Assembly (NCBI RefSeq): GCF_002913715.1 | Contig: NZ_PPCE01000009.1 | Span: 434,001 to 498,000, forward strand | Direction: 5' to 3' | Source of the DNA: Campylobacter concisus | Lineage (GTDB): Bacteria > Campylobacterota > Campylobacteria > Campylobacterales > Campylobacteraceae | DNA: 64,000 nt | Shown: piece by piece, positions 28,155-38,925 of the stretch | How the letters are laid out: every line of letters starts with the position of its first letter | Position numbering within the stretch: the first letter of the stretch is position 1 | Program-made: the position numbers and the translations under genes | Notes under the pieces: generated by a model | The model's input: only the letters and a program-made list of their open reading frames with translations | Told to the model about the DNA's origin: nothing | Database searches by the model: none

Positions 28155-29024
28155 TTACATACTTCTTTTTATTTCTTGTTCAAGTTTTTCAAGCTCAGCA
28201 ATCCTATCGCTAGTGCTTGGATGCGTTCTAAAAAGTACGCCAAGCTTGTTAGTTAGCGAGCCAAATGGATTTACGATAAACATATGAGCGCTTTGCTCGC
28301 TTGCGTTTTGCATAACGTAAGAATTTGAGTAGCTCTCAAGCTTTCTTAGAGCGCTTGCAAGCCACTCTGGATGTCCTGTTAAATAGGCTGCGCCCTTGTC
28401 TGCCTTGTACTCGCGCTCCCTTGAGATCGCCATTTGTATGATTGTGGCAGCTATTGGCATGAGTATAGCAAGCGCTAGCATAACGATGGCATTACCGCCA
28501 CCTCTTCTTGAACCGCCACTCTGCCCAGCAATACCACCAACCTTAGCAAAATTTGCAAGCATTGCGATAGCTCCAGCTAGTATGGCAGCGATTGAGCCAG
28601 TTAGGATATCGTAGTGCCTTACGTGGCTTAGCTCGTGAGCTAGCACACCCTCGATCTCGTTTTCATTTAAAATTTTTAAAAGTCCCTCGGTTACCGCGAC
28701 AGCTGCGTGGCTTGGGTTTCTGCCTGTGGCAAAGGCGTTTGGTACCTCTTCTGGGATGATGTAAATTTTTGGCATAGGCAAATTTGCCTTTTGTGTGAGG
28801 CGAGATACGATCTCATAAAGCCCGTGAGCGTTACTCTCATCAACTGGGATAGCGTTATATCTTTTAAGCACCAGAGTATCACTAAAAAAATATGAAAAGA
28901 TATTTGTGCCAGCTGCTATCAAAAAGGCGATCATCATGCCATGCTCACCTCCAATATATCCGCCAACAGCGATAAAAATCAGCATTAAAGCAACCATTAA
29001 AAAAGCAGTTTTAAAAATTTCCAT
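28155..29024 (-). CDS. htpX: HtpX-type membrane zinc metalloprotease
   Basis: A 289-residue inner-membrane protease of M48 type that degrades damaged membrane proteins. The zinc motif HELSH lies in GVLAHELSHVRHYD near residue 139, and the third ligand glutamate in REREYKADKGAA near 207. Two hydrophobic segments flank the start (residues 7-50) and two surround the glycine-rich GGSRRGGGNAIVM stretch near 170-200. The ATG has AAGGAC upstream. It is the last gene of a minus-strand operon headed by ribA. Confidence 0.93.
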   Translation of the reverse strand: MEIFKTAFLMVALMLIFIAVGGYIGGEHGMMIAFLIAAGTNIFSYFFSDTLVLKRYNAIPVDESNAHGLYEIVSRLTQKANLPMPKIYIIPEEVPNAFATGRNPSHAAVAVTEGLLKILNENEIEGVLAHELSHVRHYDILTGSIAAILAGAIAMLANFAKVGGIAGQSGGSRRGGGNAIVMLALAILMPIAATIIQMAISREREYKADKGAAYLTGHPEWLASALRKLESYSNSYVMQNASEQSAHMFIVNPFGSLTNKLGVLFRTHPSTSDRIAELEKLEQEIKRSM

Positions 29025-29033
29025 TTTTTGTCC

Positions 29034-29399
29034 TTATTCTTTTATAGCATTTGGCAAGATCGCAGCGTCTATGTTAAATTTTGCAAGCTGTGCAAGCTCG
29101 CTTTCATCTTTTATCAAAACAGCTATAAGTGCGTCAAATAGATAACTCTCAGCAATCTTTGCTAGATCTTTTGCAATGTCAATATCTGCAATAATAAATT
29201 TTCCTCCAGCCGCGTTTGCGATGATAGCTTCATTTATATTCGTCACAAAAACGCTAAAGCTTGCTCCAGCTTCTAGCGCTCTTTTTATCAAATTTCTATC
29301 AAATTTAAAGAGATTTTGCCTGCCACTTAAAATTTCATCTTCGCTTTTGCAAAGAAATAGCGGTTCAAATTTGATCAGTTCATCACCCAAAATTTTCAT
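29034..29399 (-). CDS. Unknown soluble protein, 121 residues
   Basis: A cytosolic alpha/beta protein with no family I recognise. Its sequence alternates short hydrophobic strands and helices (SFSVFVTNINEAIIANAAGG, KFIIADIDIAKDLAKIAESY, LFDALIAVLI, FNIDAAILPNAI), giving a half-barrel or Rossmann-like look. It overlaps the PP0621-family gene by 4 bases and ends 9 bases before htpX, so it belongs to the ribA-rsmG-htpX operon. No catalytic motif is evident. Confidence 0.72.
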   Translation of the reverse strand: MKILGDELIKFEPLFLCKSEDEILSGRQNLFKFDRNLIKRALEAGASFSVFVTNINEAIIANAAGGKFIIADIDIAKDLAKIAESYLFDALIAVLIKDESELAQLAKFNIDAAILPNAIKE

Positions 29400-29590
29400 C
29401 TCTCACCCTTTATGCACTCTTTACAGATGTATTTTCCGTCCCTTAGCACCATTTGGTCGATGTCGCTAAAGACACCGCATTTGCTGCACTCCTCGAAGTT
29501 ACTGGTGCTTATCTTGTCGCTTTTTTTTCTATTTTTAAAAAATATGATGTAAATCGCAACCAAAATCGCTACAAAAAGCAAGTATTTCAA
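29396..29590 (-). CDS. PP0621-family membrane zinc-ribbon protein
   Basis: A 64-residue protein with one N-terminal membrane helix ([16 protein letters not shown]), a basic stop signal (KNRKK) and a small four-cysteine domain, ECSKCGVF and YICKECI, likely binding zinc. This size and layout match the PP0621 family, whose function is unknown. Positive residues after the helix place the cysteine domain in the cytoplasm. Overlaps both neighbours by 4 bases, indicating coupled translation within the operon. Confidence 0.8.
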   Translation of the reverse strand: MKYLLFVAILVAIYIIFFKNRKKSDKISTSNFEECSKCGVFSDIDQMVLRDGKYICKECIKGER

Positions 29591-30156
29591 CGTATCTCCC
29601 CTCGGTTTTTGAGATTAAAATATATGTAGTTTCTATTTTTTTCATTGTAAATTTGCGCGTTAATGCCTGAAATTTCATCCATGACGCTTGAGCCCTTGTA
29701 GATGAGAAATTTGGTATTTTCATCATAAAATCCCTCGCAAATTTTTATAAGCTCTTTTGTCTTGCTAAGCGCCCTTGAGGTGATGAGATCAGCTGTAAAT
29801 TTATCTGCAAGCTCGATCTTTTGGCTATGAACTTCTAAATTTTGCAAGCCAAGCTCGATCTTAGCGTAGCTTAGAAATGACGACTTTTTGGCTATCGGCT
29901 CAAAAAGGTGCCACTTAGTGCGCGGCATCGCAAGGGCTAAAAATATCGCTGGAAAGCCAGCCCCACTACCAACATCGATCGCAGTTTTGGCACTTAGGTC
30001 AAAAATCTCAAGCGGTTTTATGCTATCAAGCACCTGTTCGCTTATATCTTTATAGTTGCTTAAGCTATGAACCTTATTAAATTTAGCAAAAATTTGAGCG
30101 TAAGCCTTTACTTTTTCGTCAAATTCTGCCGGCAAGCAAAGCTCATTTTTCATCAC
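29587..30156 (-). CDS. rsmG: 16S rRNA m7G527 methyltransferase RsmG (GidB)
   Basis: Methylates N7 of G527 in 16S rRNA with SAM. The SAM-binding motif is [20 protein letters not shown] near residues 62-81, followed by the KKSSFL motif near 93 and the SRAL motif near 130. At 189 residues it is close to family length, slightly short at the N-terminus. Loss of this enzyme in other bacteria gives low-level streptomycin resistance. Overlaps ribA and the PP0621-family gene by 4 bases each; gidB next to ribA also occurs in C. jejuni. Confidence 0.93.
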   Translation of the reverse strand: MMKNELCLPAEFDEKVKAYAQIFAKFNKVHSLSNYKDISEQVLDSIKPLEIFDLSAKTAIDVGSGAGFPAIFLALAMPRTKWHLFEPIAKKSSFLSYAKIELGLQNLEVHSQKIELADKFTADLITSRALSKTKELIKICEGFYDENTKFLIYKGSSVMDEISGINAQIYNEKNRNYIYFNLKNRGEIR

Positions 30157-30716
30157 AAGATGTGCCCCATTTGCTCTTTTTTGACCTTTAAGTAGCCTTC
30201 GTTAAATTTATTTGGTTTTATGACGATAGGTACGCGTTTTACGATCTTTACTGAGCTTAGTCCGTTAAGTTTTAAAGGGTTATTTGTGAGTAAATTTACC
30301 TCTTTTATGCCGTAGTGATTTAGGATAAAATCAACCACTTCGTAAGTCCTCTCATCAGCCTTAAAACCTAGCTGGTGGTTGGCTTCAATGGTATCAAAGC
30401 CCTTATCTTGTAGGCTGTAAGCGTTTATTTTGTTTAAAAGCCCGATATTTCTGCCCTCTTGACGCAGGTAGATGACCATGCCGCCATTTTCTTCGATATA
30501 TTTTAGGCTCGCTTCAAGTTGGTCGCGACAGTCGCACTTTAGGCTCCCGATCGCATCTCCAGTTAGGCATTCGGAGTGAATTCTAAGATTTACTACCTCG
30601 CTTAAAGGCTCTTTGTAGATCACGAGGTGCTCTTTTGCCCCTTCTTTGAAGGCTTGAACCTTATAAGTGCCAAATCTTGAAGGTAGATTTGCCGCGTTTG
30701 AAATTTCTATTTTCAT
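30153..30716 (-). CDS. ribA: GTP cyclohydrolase II
   Basis: Opens GTP to the pyrimidine precursor of riboflavin. 187 residues, a standalone RibA without the RibB domain. Zinc ligands are the three cysteines in [18 protein letters not shown] near residues 50-68; RQEGRNIGL near 85 binds substrate, and the catalytic region follows. First gene of a five-gene minus-strand operon (ribA, rsmG, PP0621 family, unknown, htpX), divergent from hemB across only 68 bases that must hold both promoters. Confidence 0.94.
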   Translation of the reverse strand: MKIEISNAANLPSRFGTYKVQAFKEGAKEHLVIYKEPLSEVVNLRIHSECLTGDAIGSLKCDCRDQLEASLKYIEENGGMVIYLRQEGRNIGLLNKINAYSLQDKGFDTIEANHQLGFKADERTYEVVDFILNHYGIKEVNLLTNNPLKLNGLSSVKIVKRVPIVIKPNKFNEGYLKVKKEQMGHIL

Positions 30717-30784
30717 TTTAAATTTACTCCAACTGTGCTAAACTAGCTAAAAATCACGCATTTTAACAAAGAAAAGGCAAAAAT

Positions 30785-31756
30785 ATGTTTAAACGTTTTA
30801 GAAGATTAAGAATAAATCCATCCCTAAGAGACATGGTGAGAGAGACTAGCCTTAGCGTAAATGACTTCATTTATCCACTCTTTGTAGTTGAGGGCAAAGG
30901 CGTTAAAAACGAGATCGCTTCGATGCCAGGCGTTTATCAAATGAGTATCGATGAAATTTTAAAAGAGTGCGAAGAGATAGTAAATTTAGGCATAAAATCT
31001 ATCATTTTATTTGGCATACCAAGCCTAAAAGATAGTGTTGGCAGCGACGCACTAAGTAACGACGGCATCATCGCAACCGCGCTTAGAGCCATAAAAGATA
31101 AATTCCCAAATTTATTTGTCATCACAGATCTTTGCTTTTGCGAGTACACAGACCATGGTCACTGCGGTATAATCGATCATGTGCACAACACCATCGACAA
31201 CGACGCAACGCTTGAAATTTCAACTAAACAAGCCTTGATACACGCTCAAAATGGCTCTGACATGATCGCACCAAGTGGCATGATGGATGGCATCATCGCA
31301 ACGCTAAGAGAGACGCTTGATAGCAATGGCTTTGAGAATTTACCAGTGATGGCGTACTCAACCAAATTTGCCTCAGCATACTACGGGCCATTTCGTGACG
31401 TAGCGCAAAGCGCACCAAGCTTTGGCGATAGAAAGAGCTACCAAATGGACAGCGCAAACCGCTTGGAGGCGATCAACGAGAGCTTGCAAGACGAAGCGCA
31501 AGGCGCTGATATCTTGATGGTAAAGCCAGCGCTTGCTTATCTTGACATCGTTAGAGAGCTAAGAAATTTAACACTTCTGCCACTTTGCGTCTATAACGTA
31601 AGCGGCGAGTACGCACTACTAAAAGCTGGCGCAAAAGCTGGCATCATCGACTACGAGCGCGTCATGATGGAGACATTAATCGGCTTTAAAAGAGCAGGGG
31701 CAAATTTGATCATCACCTATCACGCAAAAGAAGCAGCCAAAATTTTAAGGGGCTAA
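30785..31756 (+). CDS. hemB: Delta-aminolevulinic acid dehydratase (porphobilinogen synthase)
   Basis: Condenses two 5-aminolevulinate molecules to porphobilinogen in haem synthesis. 323 residues, standard length. The catalytic Schiff-base lysines are in [13 protein letters not shown] near 197 and [10 protein letters not shown] near 250. The three cysteines of the active-site zinc, in [13 protein letters not shown] near 118-130, are all present, so it is the zinc-dependent type. The argF gene follows after one base. Haem demand in this region is high: several cytochromes and hemN lie nearby. Confidence 0.95.
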   Translation: MFKRFRRLRINPSLRDMVRETSLSVNDFIYPLFVVEGKGVKNEIASMPGVYQMSIDEILKECEEIVNLGIKSIILFGIPSLKDSVGSDALSNDGIIATALRAIKDKFPNLFVITDLCFCEYTDHGHCGIIDHVHNTIDNDATLEISTKQALIHAQNGSDMIAPSGMMDGIIATLRETLDSNGFENLPVMAYSTKFASAYYGPFRDVAQSAPSFGDRKSYQMDSANRLEAINESLQDEAQGADILMVKPALAYLDIVRELRNLTLLPLCVYNVSGEYALLKAGAKAGIIDYERVMMETLIGFKRAGANLIITYHAKEAAKILRG

Positions 31757-31757
31757 G

Positions 31758-34511
<2,754 letters not shown>

Positions 34512-34563
34512 AAATTATTTTTTTGTCATAAGATATTTAAAATGTATTTAATATTTCTTGGTG

Positions 34564-34569
34564 TATAAT
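34564..34569 (+). promoter_or_regulatory. Probable -10 box of the type I secretion operon
   Basis: TATAAT in the context GGTGTATAATT, 59 bases before the TolC-like gene's ATG. The leader after it is AT-rich and ends in AAAAGGATCTTAGTT. Confidence 0.55.
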
Positions 34570-34628
34570 TTCGTATCAAAATTTAAGTATAGACTTAATA
34601 ATAAAAATAAGGTAAAAGGATCTTAGTT

Positions 34629-36299
34629 ATGAAAAAGATGTTAGCAATTAGTGCTTTGGCAGCAACTGTGCTGTCAGCTCAAGATGTTCCTTATAGGATT
34701 TTTCTAGCTTCATTTGCACAAGATGATAATCAGGCTAGAATTGATAGTGTTGTTAATAAAGTCAATAGCAAAATCTCTGACAGCAGACTAACTACAGGTA
34801 TCTATGAGGTTGGTGGACGAAAATTTTTATATGTTGACACGACTCCGGTTTCTGAAGATGAAGCTAATGGTCTATTAGTTAAAGTTCAAAACGAATCAGG
34901 CTATAAGGATGCTTTAATGAGAGCAAAAGCACCTGTAGGTGATACTCAAATAACAAAAAAATCTAATATAGAACAAGCTATATCAACTGAAGTAAAACCA
35001 GTAGCACAAGTTGATGATGGAGTTTTGACTTTAGATCAAGTTATAAAGACTATTTTAAATGAAAATCCAAGTTTAAAAGCTACAGAATTTAACTATCTAC
35101 AAGTTGGTAAAGATCTAAAAATAGCAAAAAATGCCTATTATCCAACACTTGACGCTGCTGCTAGAGTGGGATATGAGAAAAAACGCCTTGATGATGGAGT
35201 TTCTACAAGAAGAGGAGATGGAAGAATTTCTGGCACATCTCTAACCTTGGTTGAAAATTTATACAATGGTGGTGCTGATAAAAATAGAATAAATTCTCAA
35301 AGCGCAAGACTTGATTCAGCCGCTTATTCAGTAGCACAAGCTGCAGATAGACTTACATTAAATACTACAAATGCTTACTTGCAAGTTCTTCAAACTAAGA
35401 GAATTCTAGACATTGAAGAAGAAAACGTAAAGAGTCATGAGGAAATTTATAGTCAAATTAAAGATAGAGCAAGATCAGGTTATGGTGTAGCTTCTGAGGA
35501 GAGACAAGCTGGATCACGCTATACTCTAGCTCAATCAAACTATACAGCTGCTAAAAATAACTATGAAGATGCACTTTCTACATTTGAGAAATTATATGGA
35601 AAAAAAGTTGCAGCTAAAAATTTAGTGATGCCTGAGTTTAGCCTTCCTTTACCTAGTACAAAAGAAGCTGTTTACAACAAAGCTATTCTTTGCAATCCGT
35701 CACTTTTGGTTCAAAAATCAAATATTGCTATGGCAGAGTCAGTTGTAAAAGAGAAAAATGCGCCATTCTTGCCAAAACTAGATCTTGTTGTATCTGGCGC
35801 GTATGATCATTCAAATGTTTTATATGACAATTATGAAGAACAAACATTTGACGCACTTTTAAGACTAAACTATAACCTTTACAATAAAGGTAATGATAAA
35901 CTAGATAAAGAAAAAAGCCAACTTGCTGTTCAACAAGAGCAACAAACTTTGGATAATCTTGTAAGAGAGCTTAAAGAATCTTTGGAATTTTCATGGCAAA
36001 ATTATGTTCTTAACCAAGAAAAAATGGGATACTTAAATCAACACGTTGAATATGCTAAAGCTACACTTGATGCTTATCAGGATGAATTTAGAATCGGTCG
36101 TCGTGATCTTATAAACTTGCTTGATGCTGAAAATGAATATAACTCTGCATTAAAAGAGATCGCTACAACTGAGACAGCACTATCTTATGCAAAATATAGA
36201 CTGTTAGATAATATGGGAATGATCTCAGATAGCTTTGAACCAGGTTTTGCAAAGAGATACATTCAAGGTGCTTGCAGCATTCAAAACGATTTAAGATAA
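34629..36299 (+). CDS. TolC-family outer membrane channel with SPOR-like N-terminal domain
   Basis: A 556-residue outer membrane efflux protein for the type I exporter encoded downstream. Signal peptide KKMLAISALAATVLSA. Residues 20-100 look like a SPOR domain (a start YRIFLASFAQDDNQARID, a strand RKFLYVDTTPVSEDEANGLL), unusual in front of a TolC barrel-tunnel. The two OEP repeats span about 125-540, with VLTLDQVIKTILNENPSL opening the first and the second ending in DAENEYNSALKEI. SPOR domains bind denuded glycan strands, so this channel may be tied to the septum or cell wall; that is inference. Confidence 0.85.
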   Translation: MKKMLAISALAATVLSAQDVPYRIFLASFAQDDNQARIDSVVNKVNSKISDSRLTTGIYEVGGRKFLYVDTTPVSEDEANGLLVKVQNESGYKDALMRAKAPVGDTQITKKSNIEQAISTEVKPVAQVDDGVLTLDQVIKTILNENPSLKATEFNYLQVGKDLKIAKNAYYPTLDAAARVGYEKKRLDDGVSTRRGDGRISGTSLTLVENLYNGGADKNRINSQSARLDSAAYSVAQAADRLTLNTTNAYLQVLQTKRILDIEEENVKSHEEIYSQIKDRARSGYGVASEERQAGSRYTLAQSNYTAAKNNYEDALSTFEKLYGKKVAAKNLVMPEFSLPLPSTKEAVYNKAILCNPSLLVQKSNIAMAESVVKEKNAPFLPKLDLVVSGAYDHSNVLYDNYEEQTFDALLRLNYNLYNKGNDKLDKEKSQLAVQQEQQTLDNLVRELKESLEFSWQNYVLNQEKMGYLNQHVEYAKATLDAYQDEFRIGRRDLINLLDAENEYNSALKEIATTETALSYAKYRLLDNMGMISDSFEPGFAKRYIQGACSIQNDLR

Positions 36300-36313
36300 A
36301 AATGTAAAAAGTA

Positions 36314-36976
36314 ATGACCATGGGGGTCAAGACAAATTTTTGGACGCTTATAGTAAGCGTCCTTTTTTTATTATTAGCAAGTGCTATTGGAGATTTTATA
36401 AAATCAACAACTATAGCAAAGGTAGCTAAAATTTATGGAGAAGATGCAAGAAGAAGGGCTTCTGCTCTAAATTCTTTAATGGCTTCATTGCAAGATGCAA
36501 CGGAACAAGAGAAGTTAATAAAAGTAAATGACTTTTTTAACTCTTTTAGATGGGTTGATGATATGCAGCTTTGGCACAAAAAGGATTATTGGGCTACTAG
36601 AATGGAATTTATAGGAAAAGGTGCTGGTGACTGCGAAGACTACGTTATCGCAAAATATTTTACACTAAAGCAGCTAGGAATTCCAACTCAAAAATTATAC
36701 TTCACATATGTTAAAGCCTTAAGATACAATCAAGCTCATATGGTTTTAGCATACTACGATACACCAAAATCTATTCCATTAATTTTAGATAACATAAATG
36801 GTAAAATAAAAATCGCAACTCAAAGAACAGACCTTGTTCCAGTTTATAGTTTTAATGGTGATTCGCTATACTTGGCAAAACAAGAAGGTCTTGGTCAAGC
36901 AATACCAGGTGGAAATAAAAAACAAAATCCTAAGTGGATGGAACTAATAGATAGGATAGGAAAAGAGGATTTATGA
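36314..36976 (+). CDS. lapG: LapG-like periplasmic transglutaminase-fold cysteine protease
   Basis: A 220-residue protein with a membrane or signal helix (FWTLIVSVLFLLLASAI) and a bacterial transglutaminase-like cysteine proteinase domain. The catalytic triad is Cys107 in GAGDCEDY, His142 in NQAHMVLAYY and Asp159 in PLILDNING. The spacing matches Pseudomonas LapG (Cys134, His172, Asp189), which cuts the N-terminal retention module of giant adhesins and releases them from the cell. The acidic pair after Cys (DCED) suits calcium dependence. ATG at 36314 or 36320. Overlaps the lapD-like gene by ATGA. Confidence 0.9.
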   Translation: MTMGVKTNFWTLIVSVLFLLLASAIGDFIKSTTIAKVAKIYGEDARRRASALNSLMASLQDATEQEKLIKVNDFFNSFRWVDDMQLWHKKDYWATRMEFIGKGAGDCEDYVIAKYFTLKQLGIPTQKLYFTYVKALRYNQAHMVLAYYDTPKSIPLILDNINGKIKIATQRTDLVPVYSFNGDSLYLAKQEGLGQAIPGGNKKQNPKWMELIDRIGKEDL

Positions 36977-38922
36977 CGCTATTTAAACAAATTATGATCG
37001 CCGTGATAACTTTTGGTATCATGATTTTTATGGCTGTTGGCTACTTAAATTTTAAGAGCCTAAATGGATATATTAATGACCAGCTTGGTGAAAACGCAAG
37101 ACATACAGCAAATTCGCTTGGACTTGCTTTAAAGCCTATTATCGATCCAGATGACATGTCCTTGGCTCAAACAATGATAAATTCTATGTTTGACAGCGGT
37201 AGATACAAGCTTATTAAACTTGAAGATGTTGATGGCAAGGTTCTTATTGAAAATTCTCAACAAACTGTTGTTAAAGATATTCCTGAGTGGTTTTACAAAA
37301 TAGCCAAGTTTGAAGCACCAATAGCAGATAGCGAGATTATGACTGGCTGGGCAAAATTTGGCACTCTTTATGTTCAAGGTAGTACCGCACTTGCCTACAA
37401 TGAGCTTTATACTAACTCAAAAAATATTTTTAATTTTCTTCTTCTAATGATAATTGTCACTCTTGTGGTGGCATATTTCGCTCTAAAAGCTATTTTTAGG
37501 CCGCTTATGAAGGTTCAAGACCAGGCTGAGGCCATACTTGATAATAAATTTATCATTCAAAAAAGAATTCCATTTACAGCTGATCTTAAAAAAATGGTTC
37601 TAGCTATGAACTCTATGGTTAGCAAGGTAAAAGATATTTTTGAGAGAGAGGCAGCTACACTCAGTAAATATCAAGAGCTTTTATATAAAGATACAATGAG
37701 TGGTGCTAATAACAGAAGATTTTTTCAAACTAAATTTAGCGAGTATCTAGCTAGTGAAGAATATTCAAGTGGTGTTGCTTTACTTGTTAGTTTTAAAGAT
37801 CTAATAAATTTAAAAAGTACGCTTGGCTTTGAAAAATGGCAAAGCGTTGTAATGAAAATAGCTCAAATTTTACAAGAAAAATCAATTCATAATGATAAAA
37901 ATGCGATTGTTGCAAGGCTCAACGATAATGATTTCATTGTACTTTCGTATGGTAGAAATTCATCAAATTTCTTGGCTCTATGTGATGAAATTATGAACGA
38001 GTTTAAAAAGCTTTATGCAAATTTTGCACTAAATGATAGCGAGTATCCAGTAAATGCTGCGATAGTAGAGTATTCACCAAATTCTGATATTAAGACACTT
38101 CTTACTTCAGCTGACGTTACATTGGCTAGCTCAAGACTTGCTGGAAGCTTTACATATAAGGTATTTAATGAAAATCAAAATACTTTAGTGATTGGTAAAG
38201 AGAAGTATAAAGAGCTTATTTTTGACTCAATAAAAGAGGATGAATTTAAATTTGCAGCTCAAAAAGTGATTGATCTTAATTCAAATTTTGAGCAGTATGA
38301 GCTTTATTTGAGGCTTGTTGATAAAGATGGCGTATGGCGTATGGCCTCATATTTCATGCCGATGGTAAATGAGCTAAATTTAGGTGCGATGCTTGATCTT
38401 CATATTTTAAATAGGGTGGCTAGAATTTTACCGGAGAATATCTTACCAAGTGGTAATTTAGCCATAAATTTAGGAAAAGAGATATTAAACTCAGATGAAA
38501 ATTTTTCAAAACTTGAAGCTACACTTAAAAAGATAAGTCAAATTTCGAAATATAAAAACTATATAGAAATTCCAAATAAAGACGATATTAGCATAGAAAG
38601 TATAGTTAAGCTTACTAAAAAATTAAAAGAACTTGGCTTTGGATTTGGTTTTGACCACTTCGAGCTTAACGCAAAAGGTATTGAGAAACTAAAAGAATTT
38701 AACCCTGATTATGTAAAAATTCAGTCAAATGTCTTGATTGACTTCTTAAGTGATAAGTCAGGAGTAAACACAAAACAATCACTTGATGTTGTTTTAAGCT
38801 CAAAAGACATTATTTTGATTGCAATCGGCGTTGAAGGCGAAGAGCAGAAGAAAAAGCTAATCGATCTTGGCATTAAAAATATGCAAGGAATTTATATAGA
38901 TGAAATCAAGAACATTGGATGA
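36973..38922 (+). CDS. lapD: LapD-like inside-out cyclic di-GMP receptor
   Basis: A 649-residue inner-membrane protein with the LapD plan: helix at residues 7-25, a periplasmic LapD/MoxY-type domain with a conserved GWAKFGTLYV end, a second helix near 150-173, HAMP, then degenerate GGDEF (DTMSGANNRRFF near 240; RLNDNDFIVLS near 316 instead of GGDEF) and degenerate EAL (YELYLRLVDKDG near 442 without the EAL signature). Such proteins do not make or break cyclic di-GMP but bind it and then capture LapG in the periplasm. Immediately downstream of lapG-like gene, 4-base overlap. The partner is clear, the actual binding unproven. Confidence 0.88.
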   Translation: MTLFKQIMIAVITFGIMIFMAVGYLNFKSLNGYINDQLGENARHTANSLGLALKPIIDPDDMSLAQTMINSMFDSGRYKLIKLEDVDGKVLIENSQQTVVKDIPEWFYKIAKFEAPIADSEIMTGWAKFGTLYVQGSTALAYNELYTNSKNIFNFLLLMIIVTLVVAYFALKAIFRPLMKVQDQAEAILDNKFIIQKRIPFTADLKKMVLAMNSMVSKVKDIFEREAATLSKYQELLYKDTMSGANNRRFFQTKFSEYLASEEYSSGVALLVSFKDLINLKSTLGFEKWQSVVMKIAQILQEKSIHNDKNAIVARLNDNDFIVLSYGRNSSNFLALCDEIMNEFKKLYANFALNDSEYPVNAAIVEYSPNSDIKTLLTSADVTLASSRLAGSFTYKVFNENQNTLVIGKEKYKELIFDSIKEDEFKFAAQKVIDLNSNFEQYELYLRLVDKDGVWRMASYFMPMVNELNLGAMLDLHILNRVARILPENILPSGNLAINLGKEILNSDENFSKLEATLKKISQISKYKNYIEIPNKDDISIESIVKLTKKLKELGFGFGFDHFELNAKGIEKLKEFNPDYVKIQSNVLIDFLSDKSGVNTKQSLDVVLSSKDIILIAIGVEGEEQKKKLIDLGIKNMQGIYIDEIKNIG

Positions 38923-38925
38923 TAG

